NCBI RefSeq assembly: GCF_000787575.1
Contig: NW_012236517.1
Location: forward strand, 375,272-439,271
From: Acytostelium subglobosum LB1
Taxonomy: Eukaryota > Evosea > Eumycetozoa > Acytosteliales > Acytosteliaceae
Length of the DNA: 64,000 nucleotides
Direction of reading: 5' to 3'
Each line of letters opens with the position of its first letter. The stretch's first letter is position 1. The position numbers and the translations under genes were made by a program. Below are positions 43,652 through 54,533 of the stretch, piece after piece. Under the pieces are notes generated by a model, which had not been told where the DNA came from, made no database searches, and saw only the letters and a list, made by a program, of their open reading frames with translations.

Positions 43652-45285
43652 CTAACCTGCAGCCAGGTTGTTGCTCTCCTCTTCTTGTCCTGCCTGGACA
43701 TCATCGTCTACCTCGCCTTGACCCTCATCCTGGCCTTCGCCCTGGTTATCCTTGTCTTCAATGTCATCTATATCTATCTCTGCAGAGTCCTTATAAGTCT
43801 TGACATTGTCACTTTGCTCCAACTTCTGTACTTTGAATGCTGATTGTTGTTGTTGATTGTTCGGCATTGGCATTGTCATGTCCATGCGGAATGTCTCTGT
43901 ATCCAACATCTGTAGACTGCTAGCATCGATCGCCTGTTCACTACCAAGGATCTCCAACAGGTTGTTCATGACAATGTGTTGAGGGTTTGGGTATGCTGGT
44001 GATTGATCATCGAGTTAGTCATTAATGTTGATTGATTGAGTCGATGAACTTACGAGGCATGTAGCGAGCATGAGGTTGAGCAGGATCGAATGGCATCACA
44101 TTTTGAATGAAGTTGAAGGGTATCTCCAAGTGGGGCGCACTCTGTCCGTCATCAGCTGATGGTGCAACAGGGGCAGCAGCAGCACCAGTGTGTTGCAATC
44201 TCATCTTAAAGATATCCATCATTCTGTTGTTGATCTTATCACATTCCTCTTTGTTAGGTGTACACTGTTGTTGGAATTGCTGTCTGGACAATGGAGTCTT
44301 GTAGCTGCTGGTATGTGTGTTGGTGATCTGTCTACACTTGTTCAGGATGCCCAGCCAGTGTGGATCGTATGACAGCTGCAGCGGACCGGTCTGTACTACA
44401 TCGATCACTTGTATGAAGTCGCGTCCAGGCAGCACCTTGTCTAGTGCCAAGAACTTTGTGACCAGCTGCTCAGCGCCGTCCTCTGGTCTATGTGCATGTG
44501 GATAGACAGCGGCGTACTTTACATGCAGATGGCCAGAGAACCAGTACTTAGGCCGCAGTTGACACATCAACTGTGTTGCAGCTGGGTTGCCAAGCTCATC
44601 ACCCTCACTCAACAAATGTTGCTTAAACTGCTCCAACTTTCTCCTGTCGCCATATTTGACGATGCCCTGTGGCCAATCGTGTGAGAATACAATGTCAAGT
44701 CTTGGTGTTTCTTGCATCTGTTGTTGTCGATGACGAAGGGTGGGTTGGTGTCAGTCGACTGGCATTCATGTCGCGCGCACACATTAGTTAACATACATTC
44801 AACAACTTGAATACATCTAGCTCGCGGACATGATATATCGAGCGCATCGTGCTGTGATCGAGGGGCACGCGCTCGTACAGTCCCTTCTGATAGTCGTGCT
44901 CTTTGTAGATTCCAGAGATGCCAGCAATACGCAGACCTCCAAAGGTGACGACGCCTGACCTGCCCATATAGTAGATGTTCTTGCATAGCCAGCCACCGTT
45001 GGGAAGCTCAGAGAAGTAGTTCGATGCTTCATGGTTGCCACCGATCACCAATGTGAGCACAGGGGCCACCAGTCGACCGCTGTAGTAATGGTGGAATGAG
45101 CCTAGCGTTTTGTACTTGTCGGGAACGGCCATTGAGCCGAGGTCGGCGGGGTTGCGCAGTGCTTCGTAGTCGCCGCACATGAGCAGCAGGTCGACCTTCT
45201 GTCCAGTCTTATGCTCGATGTTGACCAGTGAGTTGTATATGGTCTCGATCTCGCCATGACAGCAGCCTTCTATTGCTATCTTCAT
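43652..45285 (-). CDS. dbr1: RNA lariat debranching enzyme DBR1 (498 aa, three exons)
   Basis: Exons 45285-44797, 44717-44054 and 43995-43652 give 499 codons. Metallophosphoesterase residues of DBR1 are all visible: EGCCHGE (C8, H10), CGDYEALRN (D39), GGNHEASN (N84, H85), SHDWPQGI (H176) and GHLHVKYAA (H226, H228). YMGRSGVVTFGGLRIAGISG and the HDY motif of the lariat loop are also present. The C-terminal third is Gln/Asp/Glu-rich and includes the conserved NLLEIL segment. It hydrolyses the 2'-5' branch of excised intron lariats in the nucleus. Introns are 79 and 58 nt. Confidence 0.94.
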
Positions 45286-45407
45286 TGTTATTTAGTAATA
45301 TAATATATATATAGTGAGAGATATTGAAGATTGTGACTTCCATCATGTCATTTTTTGTTATTTACAAGATAGACAAAATGCGATGATCAAAGCATTGTGA
45401 ATGAATC

Positions 45408-46785
45408 ATGGACAATATTACTAATAATAATAATAGTAAAGATAATAATACTATTGATGATCATAAGAGATGTACTTTGCACGATAAGAAGAAGAGAATA
45501 ATATGCTATGACTGCAATGAGCTCATATGTCAAGTGTGTCATACAACTGAACATAACAAGCATGATTGTGAGCATTCATACAGCTTGAAAACACAGTTCA
45601 CCAGCAACAAGAGGATAAAGAGGTTCGACACTCGACTTGACACACTCTGGGACACGCTGAAAGGATTGGCATGGTCATACGAAACCATTCAGATCTCACA
45701 CAGACGTGTCGCCAATCAGTTCAGAGAGTTGCATGAGTATCTCATGATGGAGGAACAAAAGCTCAAGAAGGAACTCGATGATGAGCTTGACAAGACGACA
45801 ACATCAATCAACAACATCATCAATGAGATTGCCAACCTCAATGCCAGACAATATTTATTTATCAAAGAGCTCCGTGAGCGGATTCTCCAAACGGTATGAG
45901 TCAAACCCGATACGCAATGGTTCAGTGACAGTGTGCTCTTCATGATAAACCAACCAGGATTGAACATGGCTTCAGGAATCACATCTCTCATACTGGAAGG
46001 ACTCATGTTCGATGTATTCTTTGGACACTGGTGAGTGGACTGTGATCAATGACAAGTGCACACCAAGAGAGCGCATATTCAATTCAGTTGTATATGCACG
46101 AGACAGTGTCTATGTGTTTGGAGGTGAAGGATCACCGAACACATACTCTCGCTTCTCACTCATCGATCAGAAGTGGCACAATGACCTGGAGATCATCGGT
46201 GTCGATGGAGGCGAAAGCATATCAACATGTTACGATGGTGACAATCTCATCTATCTGGTCGGTGGATGCAACGATGATATAGTATTGAATCGTGTTGATT
46301 GTTTCAACATTGACACTCAACAATTCTCAACTGTTGGAAGATTGAGCGTGGCTACCAGAGGATCATACTCATTCGTCCGGAGAAACAAGATTTTTGTCGT
46401 TGGTGGCCATGTTGATGTTTATTGCGATACCTCGCTCACAGAAGTCTTGTCATTCTACACTCAGACCAAGAAATGCTTCGTCCACTGCGAGACCGAATTC
46501 AATACAAATGAGAGCCTCCTAACATGTTACAATGGAATTGATCAAGTGTACATCACGGTCAATCTGTGCGCCAAAAATTCATTACAACACTCTCAATTGT
46601 ATTTGAGTGAGGATGACGATGGTGACAACCCCTTCATCTTCACTCAATCACATGGATTTGTTTCGCTTTGTGGAGGTGCAAACAGTATCAGATACTCAGT
46701 GTTGCAAGACAAATGGATATCACTCAATGGCAATGACCCAGTGGACTCAAGAGAAAACTTTGGATCATGTCATATTTATCATTGA
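45408..46785 (+). pseudogene. B-box/Kelch family copy with internal deletion and small inversion
   Basis: The 5' half from ATG 45408 encodes a normal B-box and helix up to ANLNA, then stops after 17 unrelated codons. The Kelch half (46012-46785, ending CHIYH) is open and complete. Between them, the family linker of roughly 90 codons is missing. A segment at about 45850-45935 is present in reverse orientation: read on the minus strand it encodes HTVTEPLRIGFDSY and LTELFDKY, which in intact copies lies in sense just before KPTRIEHGFRNH. So a deletion plus a micro-inversion separated the halves. First copy of the plus-strand array. Confidence 0.8.
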
Positions 46786-47051
46786 TTGATTGATTGATCG
46801 ATCGGCTGACTGTTCGACCTACCTTAATTGATTGATTGATTGATTGGTGGATGGATCGGAGGTCACAAAACCATAAATAATTAAAATTAGGCAGGTTTAT
46901 CTCACAGCGTCAATACCACCCTTTCGTGAGTTTATGGCTAAAGCCACTTACATTAAAGTCGTTTAATTTGGAATTAACCACAAAGTCAAAGACATTCATA
47001 ATAGAGATAGAAGAGATAGAGATATATAGTGAGTGAATGTAGTACATACAC

Positions 47052-48809
47052 ATGGAGAAATGCAGCGAACACAACAATATCAACAACAACAAAGACAACA
47101 ACCATAATTATAACAATAACATCAACAACAATATCAACAACAACCACAACAATATCAACAATATAAATTGCAACAATAACAACAATAACAATAGCAATAA
47201 CAACAACTCTGACGTATGCACACAGAGATGTTCATTACATAATAAGAAGAAGAGATTTGTTTGTTTCGATTGTCATCAGATAATATGTCCTGTGTGCCTG
47301 GCTTGTCAACACAATCAACATGACTTTGATCAATCAGAGAATCTAAAGTCCTCTCAAGTCACGGATAATTGGAGGACAAAGAGGATAAAGAGGTTCGACA
47401 CACGACTCGAGTCACTGTGGTACACGCTGCAGGCCTTGGCATGGTCGTACGAGACCATTCAGATATCACAGCGACGTATCGCCAATCAGTTCAGAGAGAT
47501 ACAGGATTACTTTGTGACCCAAGAGCAACAGCTCAACAAGATACTCATCGAAGAGTTTGAAAAGACCACGGCATCGATCAACAACATCATCAATGAGATT
47601 GCCAACCTCAATGCTCATCGCACCAAACCAACATTCAACCACAACAACAACAATAATAATGATGAAGATGATGACAATGATGATGAGGATGAAGATGAAG
47701 TGGACATGGCCGGTATGAACCAGTTGGTGCAATCGATTCAAACATCAAAGTCGATCGATCAGTTCATCGACAAGGCGTTCAAGGAATCCGATGATATCAC
47801 GTGGACAGACGACCAACTGCTGGACTTTGTAAGAAGAGGCTCACAATCAATTCAGACCGTCCACACTGTGACCCGACCATTGTTGATCGACATTGATATT
47901 TTCAAGCTGCAGCACGGCATCAAGGAGCTCATGCGCACTTGCTTTGAGTTCCAAAAGTCGCCAAGGGTCGATCATGGCTTCAGGAATCACATCTTCTCAT
48001 TCTACAACGACTCGTGCTCAATACTCGACGTGGACACTGGCGAGTGGACCGTGATCAACGACAGGTGCACACCAAGAGTGGGCATCTTCAAATCGGTCGT
48101 ATACGCACGCGGCAATGTCTATGTGTTTGGCGGCGATCACACACCCAACACATACTCACGCTTCTCTCTGGCCGAGCTCAAGTGGCACAATGACCTGGAG
48201 ATCACCGGCATTGACGGTGGCGCCAACATAGGCGCCTGCTACGATGGCGACAACCTCATCTACTTGGTCGGTGGATATTACAACGACCGTATGCTGGACC
48301 GAGTTGATTGCTTCAACATTGACACCCAGCAGTTTGCCACAGTCGGCCGGCTGTCAGTGACGACCCGAGTGCCCTACACATTTGTCAACAACAACAGGCT
48401 ATTCATCGTTGGTGGCTACGTCGATGTGCAATGCCGCGTCACACTGACGGATATCCTGGTATTTGACCTCGCCCGCAAGAAATGTGACACCTTCATCAAG
48501 ACCAACTTCCGGCCGGACGAGAGCATCTTGCCGTGCTACGACGGCAAGGACAGTATATTCATCGTTGGCGATGAGACCACCACCATGGTGTCATTGTCCA
48601 AGAAGCTGGCGCTCACCTCTGTCTCGATCCACACTGGTTATGACAACTCGCTAACATGTCTGTTCACACAATCTCGTGGACTTGTCTTGCTCAATGGCGA
48701 TGGTGATAACTTTATATACTCTATACTTCAATCCCAGTGGATACCACTTGAAGGTGATGACCCTTTAGAATCTAGGCCATTCTTTGGAACATGTCATATT
48801 TATCATTGA
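47052..48809 (+). CDS. B-box zinc finger/Kelch-like repeat protein (585 aa)
   Basis: The longest intact copy; start ATG at 47052, followed by a 50-residue Asn-rich leader. The B-box reads CSLHNKKKRFVCFDC, ICPVC and a closing H-x2-H. The helical segment ends TTASINNIINEIANL; an Asn/Asp-rich insert with a long acidic run follows. Then come the QSIQTSKSIDQF linker and Kelch blades with YVFGGDHTPN, IYLVGGYYND, FIVGGYVDV and LNGDGDN. It ends CHIYH. Codon use in the Kelch half is richer in C/G than in the minus-strand arrays, so this copy has been diverging under constraint. Confidence 0.9.
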   Translation: MEKCSEHNNINNNKDNNHNYNNNINNNINNNHNNINNINCNNNNNNNSNNNNSDVCTQRCSLHNKKKRFVCFDCHQIICPVCLACQHNQHDFDQSENLKSSQVTDNWRTKRIKRFDTRLESLWYTLQALAWSYETIQISQRRIANQFREIQDYFVTQEQQLNKILIEEFEKTTASINNIINEIANLNAHRTKPTFNHNNNNNNDEDDDNDDEDEDEVDMAGMNQLVQSIQTSKSIDQFIDKAFKESDDITWTDDQLLDFVRRGSQSIQTVHTVTRPLLIDIDIFKLQHGIKELMRTCFEFQKSPRVDHGFRNHIFSFYNDSCSILDVDTGEWTVINDRCTPRVGIFKSVVYARGNVYVFGGDHTPNTYSRFSLAELKWHNDLEITGIDGGANIGACYDGDNLIYLVGGYYNDRMLDRVDCFNIDTQQFATVGRLSVTTRVPYTFVNNNRLFIVGGYVDVQCRVTLTDILVFDLARKKCDTFIKTNFRPDESILPCYDGKDSIFIVGDETTTMVSLSKKLALTSVSIHTGYDNSLTCLFTQSRGLVLLNGDGDNFIYSILQSQWIPLEGDDPLESRPFFGTCHIYH

Positions 48810-48969
48810 CCACCAGTCAGTCTCAATCAATCTTCATCTACATCTTCAAATAAATGTAAATTTTATTTAATTTGACAAGTCCACAGATTATTTGGTTCAT
48901 TTCACAAACTAATACACTTCATTTCAAAGAGGTAATAGAGATAATAGAGATAGAGATAGATATTGGAAG

Positions 48970-50718
48970 ATGAATTTAAAGACTAAAGACATTATCGACA
49001 TCATTAACAAAGCCAACAACACTGACAACATCAACACCGACAACATAAACATCACCAACAACACCAACCTCAACAACAACTTCAGCAACACCAATGAAGA
49101 CAAACAAATTGAGAGATGCCCTCTACACAATAAGAGACAGAGATTAGTTTGTTTCGATTGTCATCAGATTGTTTGTCAAGTATGTCTGGCTGCACAACAT
49201 AATAAACATGATTTTGATCAAGTCGAGAACATAATGTCACATTTCAATGAAACCAAAGACGACGACAACACCAACACCAAAAGTAATAACAACAGAAGTA
49301 ACAAGAGGATAAAGAGATTCGATACTAGAGTGGATACATTATGGGAGTTATTGAAGGGCTTGGCATGGTCCTACGATACCATTCAGATCTCACACAAAAG
49401 ACTGGTCAATCAATTCAGGGAATTACACGAGTATCTCGTCGTCCAGGAACAGATTTACAAAAAGTATATAATGATGGAGTTTGAAAAGACTACAGCATCG
49501 ATCAACAATATCATTGATGAGATTGCAAATATCAATCATTACCAAATCAAGCCAAGTTATTCCAAGGATGAAAACTTCAACGTTGATATTGAAGATGTCG
49601 AGAACATTGAGAGATTGAATAGGTTGGTGAATACTATATTCTTCTCCAAATCTAGAGACCAGTTCATTGATCAAGTGTACAACTCATCATATAATAATGA
49701 TGTCAAATGGGATGAAGACCAGATATTGGACTTTGTCCAGAGAGCATCTCGAACAATCAAAACCGTTCACACTGTCGATTATAAGCCATTATTAATAATG
49801 TTTGATAAGTATAAGTTAGAATATCGATTAACTAAACTTTTGAACGATTGCATTGAGATGCGTACAACAAAGATTGAACATGGTTTCAGGAATCACATCT
49901 TCTCATACTGGAAGGACTCATGTTCGATGCTCTCTTTGGACACTGGTGAGTGGACTGTGATCGATGACAAGTGCACACCAAGAGAGCGCATATTCAGATC
50001 GGTTGTATACGCACGAGGAAATGTCTATGTGTTTGGAGGTGAAGGATCAGCCAACACATACTCTCGCTTCTCACTCATCGATCAGAAGTGGCACAATGAC
50101 CTCGAGATCATCGGTGTCGATGGTGGTGAAAGCATATCAACATGCTACGATGGTAACAAGCTCATCTACTTGGTCGGTGGATTCCACAATGACAAACTAC
50201 TGGATCGAATTGATTGTTTCAACATTGACACTCAACAATTCTCAACAGTTGGACGACTAACATTTGGAACCAGGGCATCTCACTCAATCATTTATAAAAA
50301 TAAGATCATAGTGAGTGGTGGATATGTTGATGTTGAATGTGAAGTCTCGCTCACTGACATCTTAACATTCCAACTCGACAAAAAAATATGTTATCAATTC
50401 CTCAAGACTGGATTCAATGGAGATATGGTCACCCAGTCATGTTATGATGGCAGGGATTATCTCTTTATGTTCGGGGTTGAAAAGGCAATCATGATCGATT
50501 TGGAAAGTATGTCAATCAAAAGACATGTAATGCCTATAGGGGAAGTTATTAACTTTCCTATAATCAACACTCTTACACATGGTTTTGTATTACTTGGTGG
50601 AGATGAGAATAACTTTACATTCTCCGTTTTGGATGACAAATGGACACCTCTAGAATTCGCCAACTCTGACCCTGTAGAGTCAAGGATATCTTACGGAGCA
50701 TGTTATATATATCAATGA
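48970..50718 (+). CDS. B-box zinc finger/Kelch-like repeat protein (582 aa)
   Basis: Intact; ATG at 48970 followed by an Asn/Thr-rich leader of about 50 residues. B-box CPLHNKRQRLVCFDC, VCQVC and closing H-x2-H; a spacer of about 25 residues before RIKRFDTR is longer than in other copies. Helical segment TTASINNIIDEIANI; Kelch blades with YVFGGEGSANTYSRFS, IYLVGGFHND and IIVSGGYVD. It ends CYIYQ, a variant of the usual C-x-I-Y-H. The block from about residue 300 to 420 is nearly identical to the 13713-17066 copies, although the rest has diverged, a pattern expected from gene conversion. Confidence 0.9.
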   Translation: MNLKTKDIIDIINKANNTDNINTDNINITNNTNLNNNFSNTNEDKQIERCPLHNKRQRLVCFDCHQIVCQVCLAAQHNKHDFDQVENIMSHFNETKDDDNTNTKSNNNRSNKRIKRFDTRVDTLWELLKGLAWSYDTIQISHKRLVNQFRELHEYLVVQEQIYKKYIMMEFEKTTASINNIIDEIANINHYQIKPSYSKDENFNVDIEDVENIERLNRLVNTIFFSKSRDQFIDQVYNSSYNNDVKWDEDQILDFVQRASRTIKTVHTVDYKPLLIMFDKYKLEYRLTKLLNDCIEMRTTKIEHGFRNHIFSYWKDSCSMLSLDTGEWTVIDDKCTPRERIFRSVVYARGNVYVFGGEGSANTYSRFSLIDQKWHNDLEIIGVDGGESISTCYDGNKLIYLVGGFHNDKLLDRIDCFNIDTQQFSTVGRLTFGTRASHSIIYKNKIIVSGGYVDVECEVSLTDILTFQLDKKICYQFLKTGFNGDMVTQSCYDGRDYLFMFGVEKAIMIDLESMSIKRHVMPIGEVINFPIINTLTHGFVLLGGDENNFTFSVLDDKWTPLEFANSDPVESRISYGACYIYQ

Positions 50719-50920
50719 TTGAATTGATATGAGTTAGTCAAATAATTACTTTTGTTTCCTCTTTGGGACTTGTCATCCAATCCAGAACTAAAAAAAACAA
50801 ATCAATAAACATTGTTGATATTAAACTCAAAATCGTATTGTCACCCTCATTCAGATGGATGGGTTTAATTGTGTTGTTCATATTCCATTCATATTTGTTG
50901 TAATATATAATAATAACAAC

Positions 50921-52528
50921 ATGGACAATCAAAATAATAATAACAACTATAGTAGTAGCTATGATAAAAATCAACAACAACAACAAAGGTGCAAATTGCA
51001 CAATAAAAGACAGATGTTTGTTTGTTATGACTGTCATCAAATTGTTTGTGATGTCTGTCTGGCTGCACAACATAGTAGACATGACTTTGATCATTACAAT
51101 AATATAAACTCACAATACAATAAGAACAAGAGGATAAAGAGATTCGATGATAGATTGGACACACTGTGGGAGACTTTGCAAGGATTGGCATGGTCCTACG
51201 ACACCATTCAGATCTCACACAGACGCGTTGCCAATCAGTTCAGGGAGCTGCATGAGTATCTCATGTTGGTCGAGCAGAGACACAACAAGACACTCAACGA
51301 CGAGTTTGAAAAGACGACAACATCAATCAACAACATCATCAATGAGATTGTCATCATCAACAACAATGTGAATGTCAATGGCATTGGCGGTGGTTGTACA
51401 GATCAAGATGATGAGATGAAGAACGAGGTGGACGTCATGGATAAGCTGGTGCAATCGATACTCTCGTCGAAGACAATGAATCAATTCCTCGAGAAGGAGT
51501 TCACGTCATCGGATGAGGCCATGCCGAGCGAGGGTCAACTGCTGGACTTTGTTCGAAGGGGATCGCTTTCGATTCGAGACACATACTCTGTGACCGAGGC
51601 ACTACACATGGATATAGATAAGTCTGGTTTGGAGACTAGTTTGAAAGGGATCTTGAACAGTAGCTTTACAATGCTAAAGGCTCCAACAAGGATAGAACAT
51701 GGCTTCAGGAATCACATCTTCTCATTCTGGAATGACTCGTGTTCAATGTATGCATTGGACACTGGTGAGTGGACTGTGATCGATGACAAGTTCACACCTA
51801 GAACAAGAATATTCAGATCGGTTGTATATGCGCGAGGCAATGTCTATGTGTTTGGAGGCCGCGGATCACCGAACACATACTCTCGCTTCTCACTCATCGA
51901 TCAGAAGTGGCACAATGACCTTGAGATCATCGGTGTCGATGGTGGAACGAACATATCAACATGCTACGATGGTGACAAGCTCATCTATCTGGTCGGTGGA
52001 TTTCAAAATGACAAACTATTGGATCGAATAGATTGCTTCAACATTGATACTCAACAGTTCTCGGTTGGACTAACAACGCCATCAATAGACTCCAACATAT
52101 TCATTCAATATAATAAGATCTTTATTGTTGGTGGCTTCGTCGACACCGAGTCCAAAGTCGCACTCACCGATGTAGTGGTGTTTGACATTGCCAGTCAAAT
52201 GTGCGAGCTCCCAATCAAGACCGTGTACCGACCCGATGCAAGCATGATCTCGGGATTCAATGGCAAAGACATCATCTTTATTGTTGGCAATGACGTTGCC
52301 ACCGAGGTATATCTGTCCAAGAAGAAGTCCGACAACAGGCCAATCGTCCACACTGGTTATCATTCCAATATTCCCTGTGTGTACACCCAATCACATGGAC
52401 TGCTGTTGATCAATGGCGAAGGTGATAACTTCCGTCTCTCCCGAATGACCGATAAGTGGACACCTCTCCATGGCACTGACCCCGTGGAGTCAAGGTTAAA
52501 GTTTGGGACATGTCATATAAGTCATTAA
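50921..52528 (+). CDS. B-box zinc finger/Kelch-like repeat protein (535 aa)
   Basis: Start placed at the ATG at 50921 (MDNQNNNNNY), by comparison with paralogues. An in-frame ATG at 50855 would add 22 residues with a hydrophobic stretch (CVVHIPFIFVVIY) that no other copy has. B-box CKLHNKRQMFVCYDC, VCDVC and closing H-x2-H; helical TTTSINNIINEIVII; linker VQSILSSKTMNQF; Kelch blades YVFGGRGSPN, IYLVGGFQND and FIVGGFVDT. It ends CHISH. Its first 45 codons are very close to those of the decayed copy downstream, showing recent duplication. Confidence 0.87.
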   Translation: MDNQNNNNNYSSSYDKNQQQQQRCKLHNKRQMFVCYDCHQIVCDVCLAAQHSRHDFDHYNNINSQYNKNKRIKRFDDRLDTLWETLQGLAWSYDTIQISHRRVANQFRELHEYLMLVEQRHNKTLNDEFEKTTTSINNIINEIVIINNNVNVNGIGGGCTDQDDEMKNEVDVMDKLVQSILSSKTMNQFLEKEFTSSDEAMPSEGQLLDFVRRGSLSIRDTYSVTEALHMDIDKSGLETSLKGILNSSFTMLKAPTRIEHGFRNHIFSFWNDSCSMYALDTGEWTVIDDKFTPRTRIFRSVVYARGNVYVFGGRGSPNTYSRFSLIDQKWHNDLEIIGVDGGTNISTCYDGDKLIYLVGGFQNDKLLDRIDCFNIDTQQFSVGLTTPSIDSNIFIQYNKIFIVGGFVDTESKVALTDVVVFDIASQMCELPIKTVYRPDASMISGFNGKDIIFIVGNDVATEVYLSKKKSDNRPIVHTGYHSNIPCVYTQSHGLLLINGEGDNFRLSRMTDKWTPLHGTDPVESRLKFGTCHISH

Positions 52529-52728
52529 TTAAAAAATCAATCATCATTGGTGTATCCTAATATGAGTGTGAGTGTGAGAGGTTGTTGTCCAAGTTGGCGA
52601 AGAGACACAAAACCATGGTTTACATTCATTTCACTTCATCATAAAACAGTGAAGAGATAATTTAAATATTAAACATAAAAAAATATATATATATTCAATA
52701 AATAATAATAAAAATATATATAATTAAT

Positions 52729-54272
52729 ATGGATAATGAAATTCAACAAAGATGTCAATTACACAATAAAAGACAGATGTTTGTTTGTTATGACTGTCAT
52801 CAAATTGTCTGTGATGTCTGTTTGGCTGCACAACATAGTAGACATGACTTTGACCATTTCAGTAATATAAACACCAGTTCTCCAGTAACAAGAGGATAAA
52901 GAGGTTCGATACCAGACTGGAGACACTATGGGAGGCTTGGCGTGGTCCTATTACACCATTCAGATCTCACAGAGACGACTCGCCATTCAGTTAAGAGTGA
53001 TGCATGAGTACCTCGTTCTGCAGGAGAAGAGGCTCAAGAAGAAACTCAATGACGAGTTTGAAAAGACTACAACATCAATCAACAACATCATCAATGAGAT
53101 TACCAACCTCAGTGCACAATTCACCAAAAAATCATTCAACAACTCCAACGGTGTGAACGGAACAAATGATGGTGAGGTGGACCGCATGGACTAGTTGGTG
53201 CAATGGATTCAAACATCAATGGAGCAATTCTTTGACAAGACATTCAAGACGCCCAACAACGTCATATGGGACAACGATCAACTGCTGGACTTTGTTCGAA
53301 GAGGATCACAGTTCATTCACACCAACTACACTCTGACCCAACCATTACAGATCGATATTGATAGCTTTATCTTGGAGACTAGTATCCGTGATACCATTGC
53401 AAAATGCATTCAAATTCAAACGGCTCCAAGGGTTGAACATCGTTTCAGGAATCACATCTTCTCTTTGGGTCGAGACTCTTGCTCAATCTATGCGCTGGAC
53501 ACTGGTGAGTGGACTGTGCTCAATGACAAGCACACAACAAGAGATTGCATATTCAGATCGGTTGAATACGCAAGAAGCAAAGTCTATGTGTTTGGAAGTC
53601 GTGGATCACCGAACACATACTCTCGCTACTCACTCGTCGATCAAAAGTGGCTCGATGACATTGAGATCATCGGTGTCGATGGAGGTGAAAGCATATCAAC
53701 ATGCTACGATGGTAACAAGCTCATCTACTTGGTTGGTGGATGCAACGATGGCAATATGCTGGACCGAGTCGATTGTTTCAACATTGAGACGGAACAGTTC
53801 ACCAACATTGGACGACTCACATCGCCAGTCATTGATTCACATTCTATCTATCATGAGAACAAGATCTTTGTCATTGGTGGCTTTGTGGATGCTCAGTCCA
53901 CGGTCTCCCTCGTGGACATCCTGTCGTTTGACATTCTCAGCAAGAAGTGCGACGAACCCATCCCAACAACATATACTCAAGATGATAAGATCGCCTCATG
54001 CTACACTGGAAAGGGTCATACGATGATTGTTGGAGGCAACACAGCCACCTGGTTCCAATTGGCCTTGGCCAGCACACGAGCCCATCGTTTAGCTCACGGA
54101 CTATGACAACACAATGCCAACAGTATATACCCAATCACATGGTTTAGTTACACTCAATGGAGTTGGAGATAACTTTATCTACAGCAACATAGCAGAGAAA
54201 TGGATGACACTTGATGGCACTGACCCTGTTGAATCAAGGTCATCCTTTGGCTCATGTCTCATTTACCATTAA
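52729..54272 (+). pseudogene. Decayed B-box/Kelch family copy
   Basis: Homology runs the full family length from ATG 52729 (MDNEIQQRCQLHNK) to an end reading CLIYH at 54272, but the frame is broken. There is a shift after the B-box (about 52875-52900), a small deletion near 52930 in the LWETLQGLAWSY motif, an in-frame TAG at 53192 where paralogues have Lys, and another shift near 54080 in the last blade. Kelch GG pairs are retained except in YVFGS. At least four lesions; the B-box and most blades are still easily recognised, so it is not ancient. Last copy of the plus-strand array. Confidence 0.82.
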
Positions 54273-54533
54273 ATAAACTAAGTACATCACAAACAATGCG
54301 AGGGTAAGTGTGAGAGGGTATGTTGGAGAAATTCAAATTCAAATTCAAAAAGTCCGTTAAAATTTAGGCGCGTTAACAGACAAAGATCATAACATGGATG
54401 TTAAACTGTTGTTTGTTCAAACTAACGTTTACAACTTTGAGATAATATATATACATATATATAGATATAACATAGGAATTGGAAGTATATAGCATATTTA
54501 TTATATGCTAAATAGATGAATAGCTGAACAAAC

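Noticed and set aside
50855-50920. Possible N-terminal hydrophobic signal on the 50921-52528 gene from an earlier in-frame ATG
   Set aside because: No other family member has such a segment, the B-box must be cytosolic to fold as usual, and the ATG at 50921 fits the paralogue starts.
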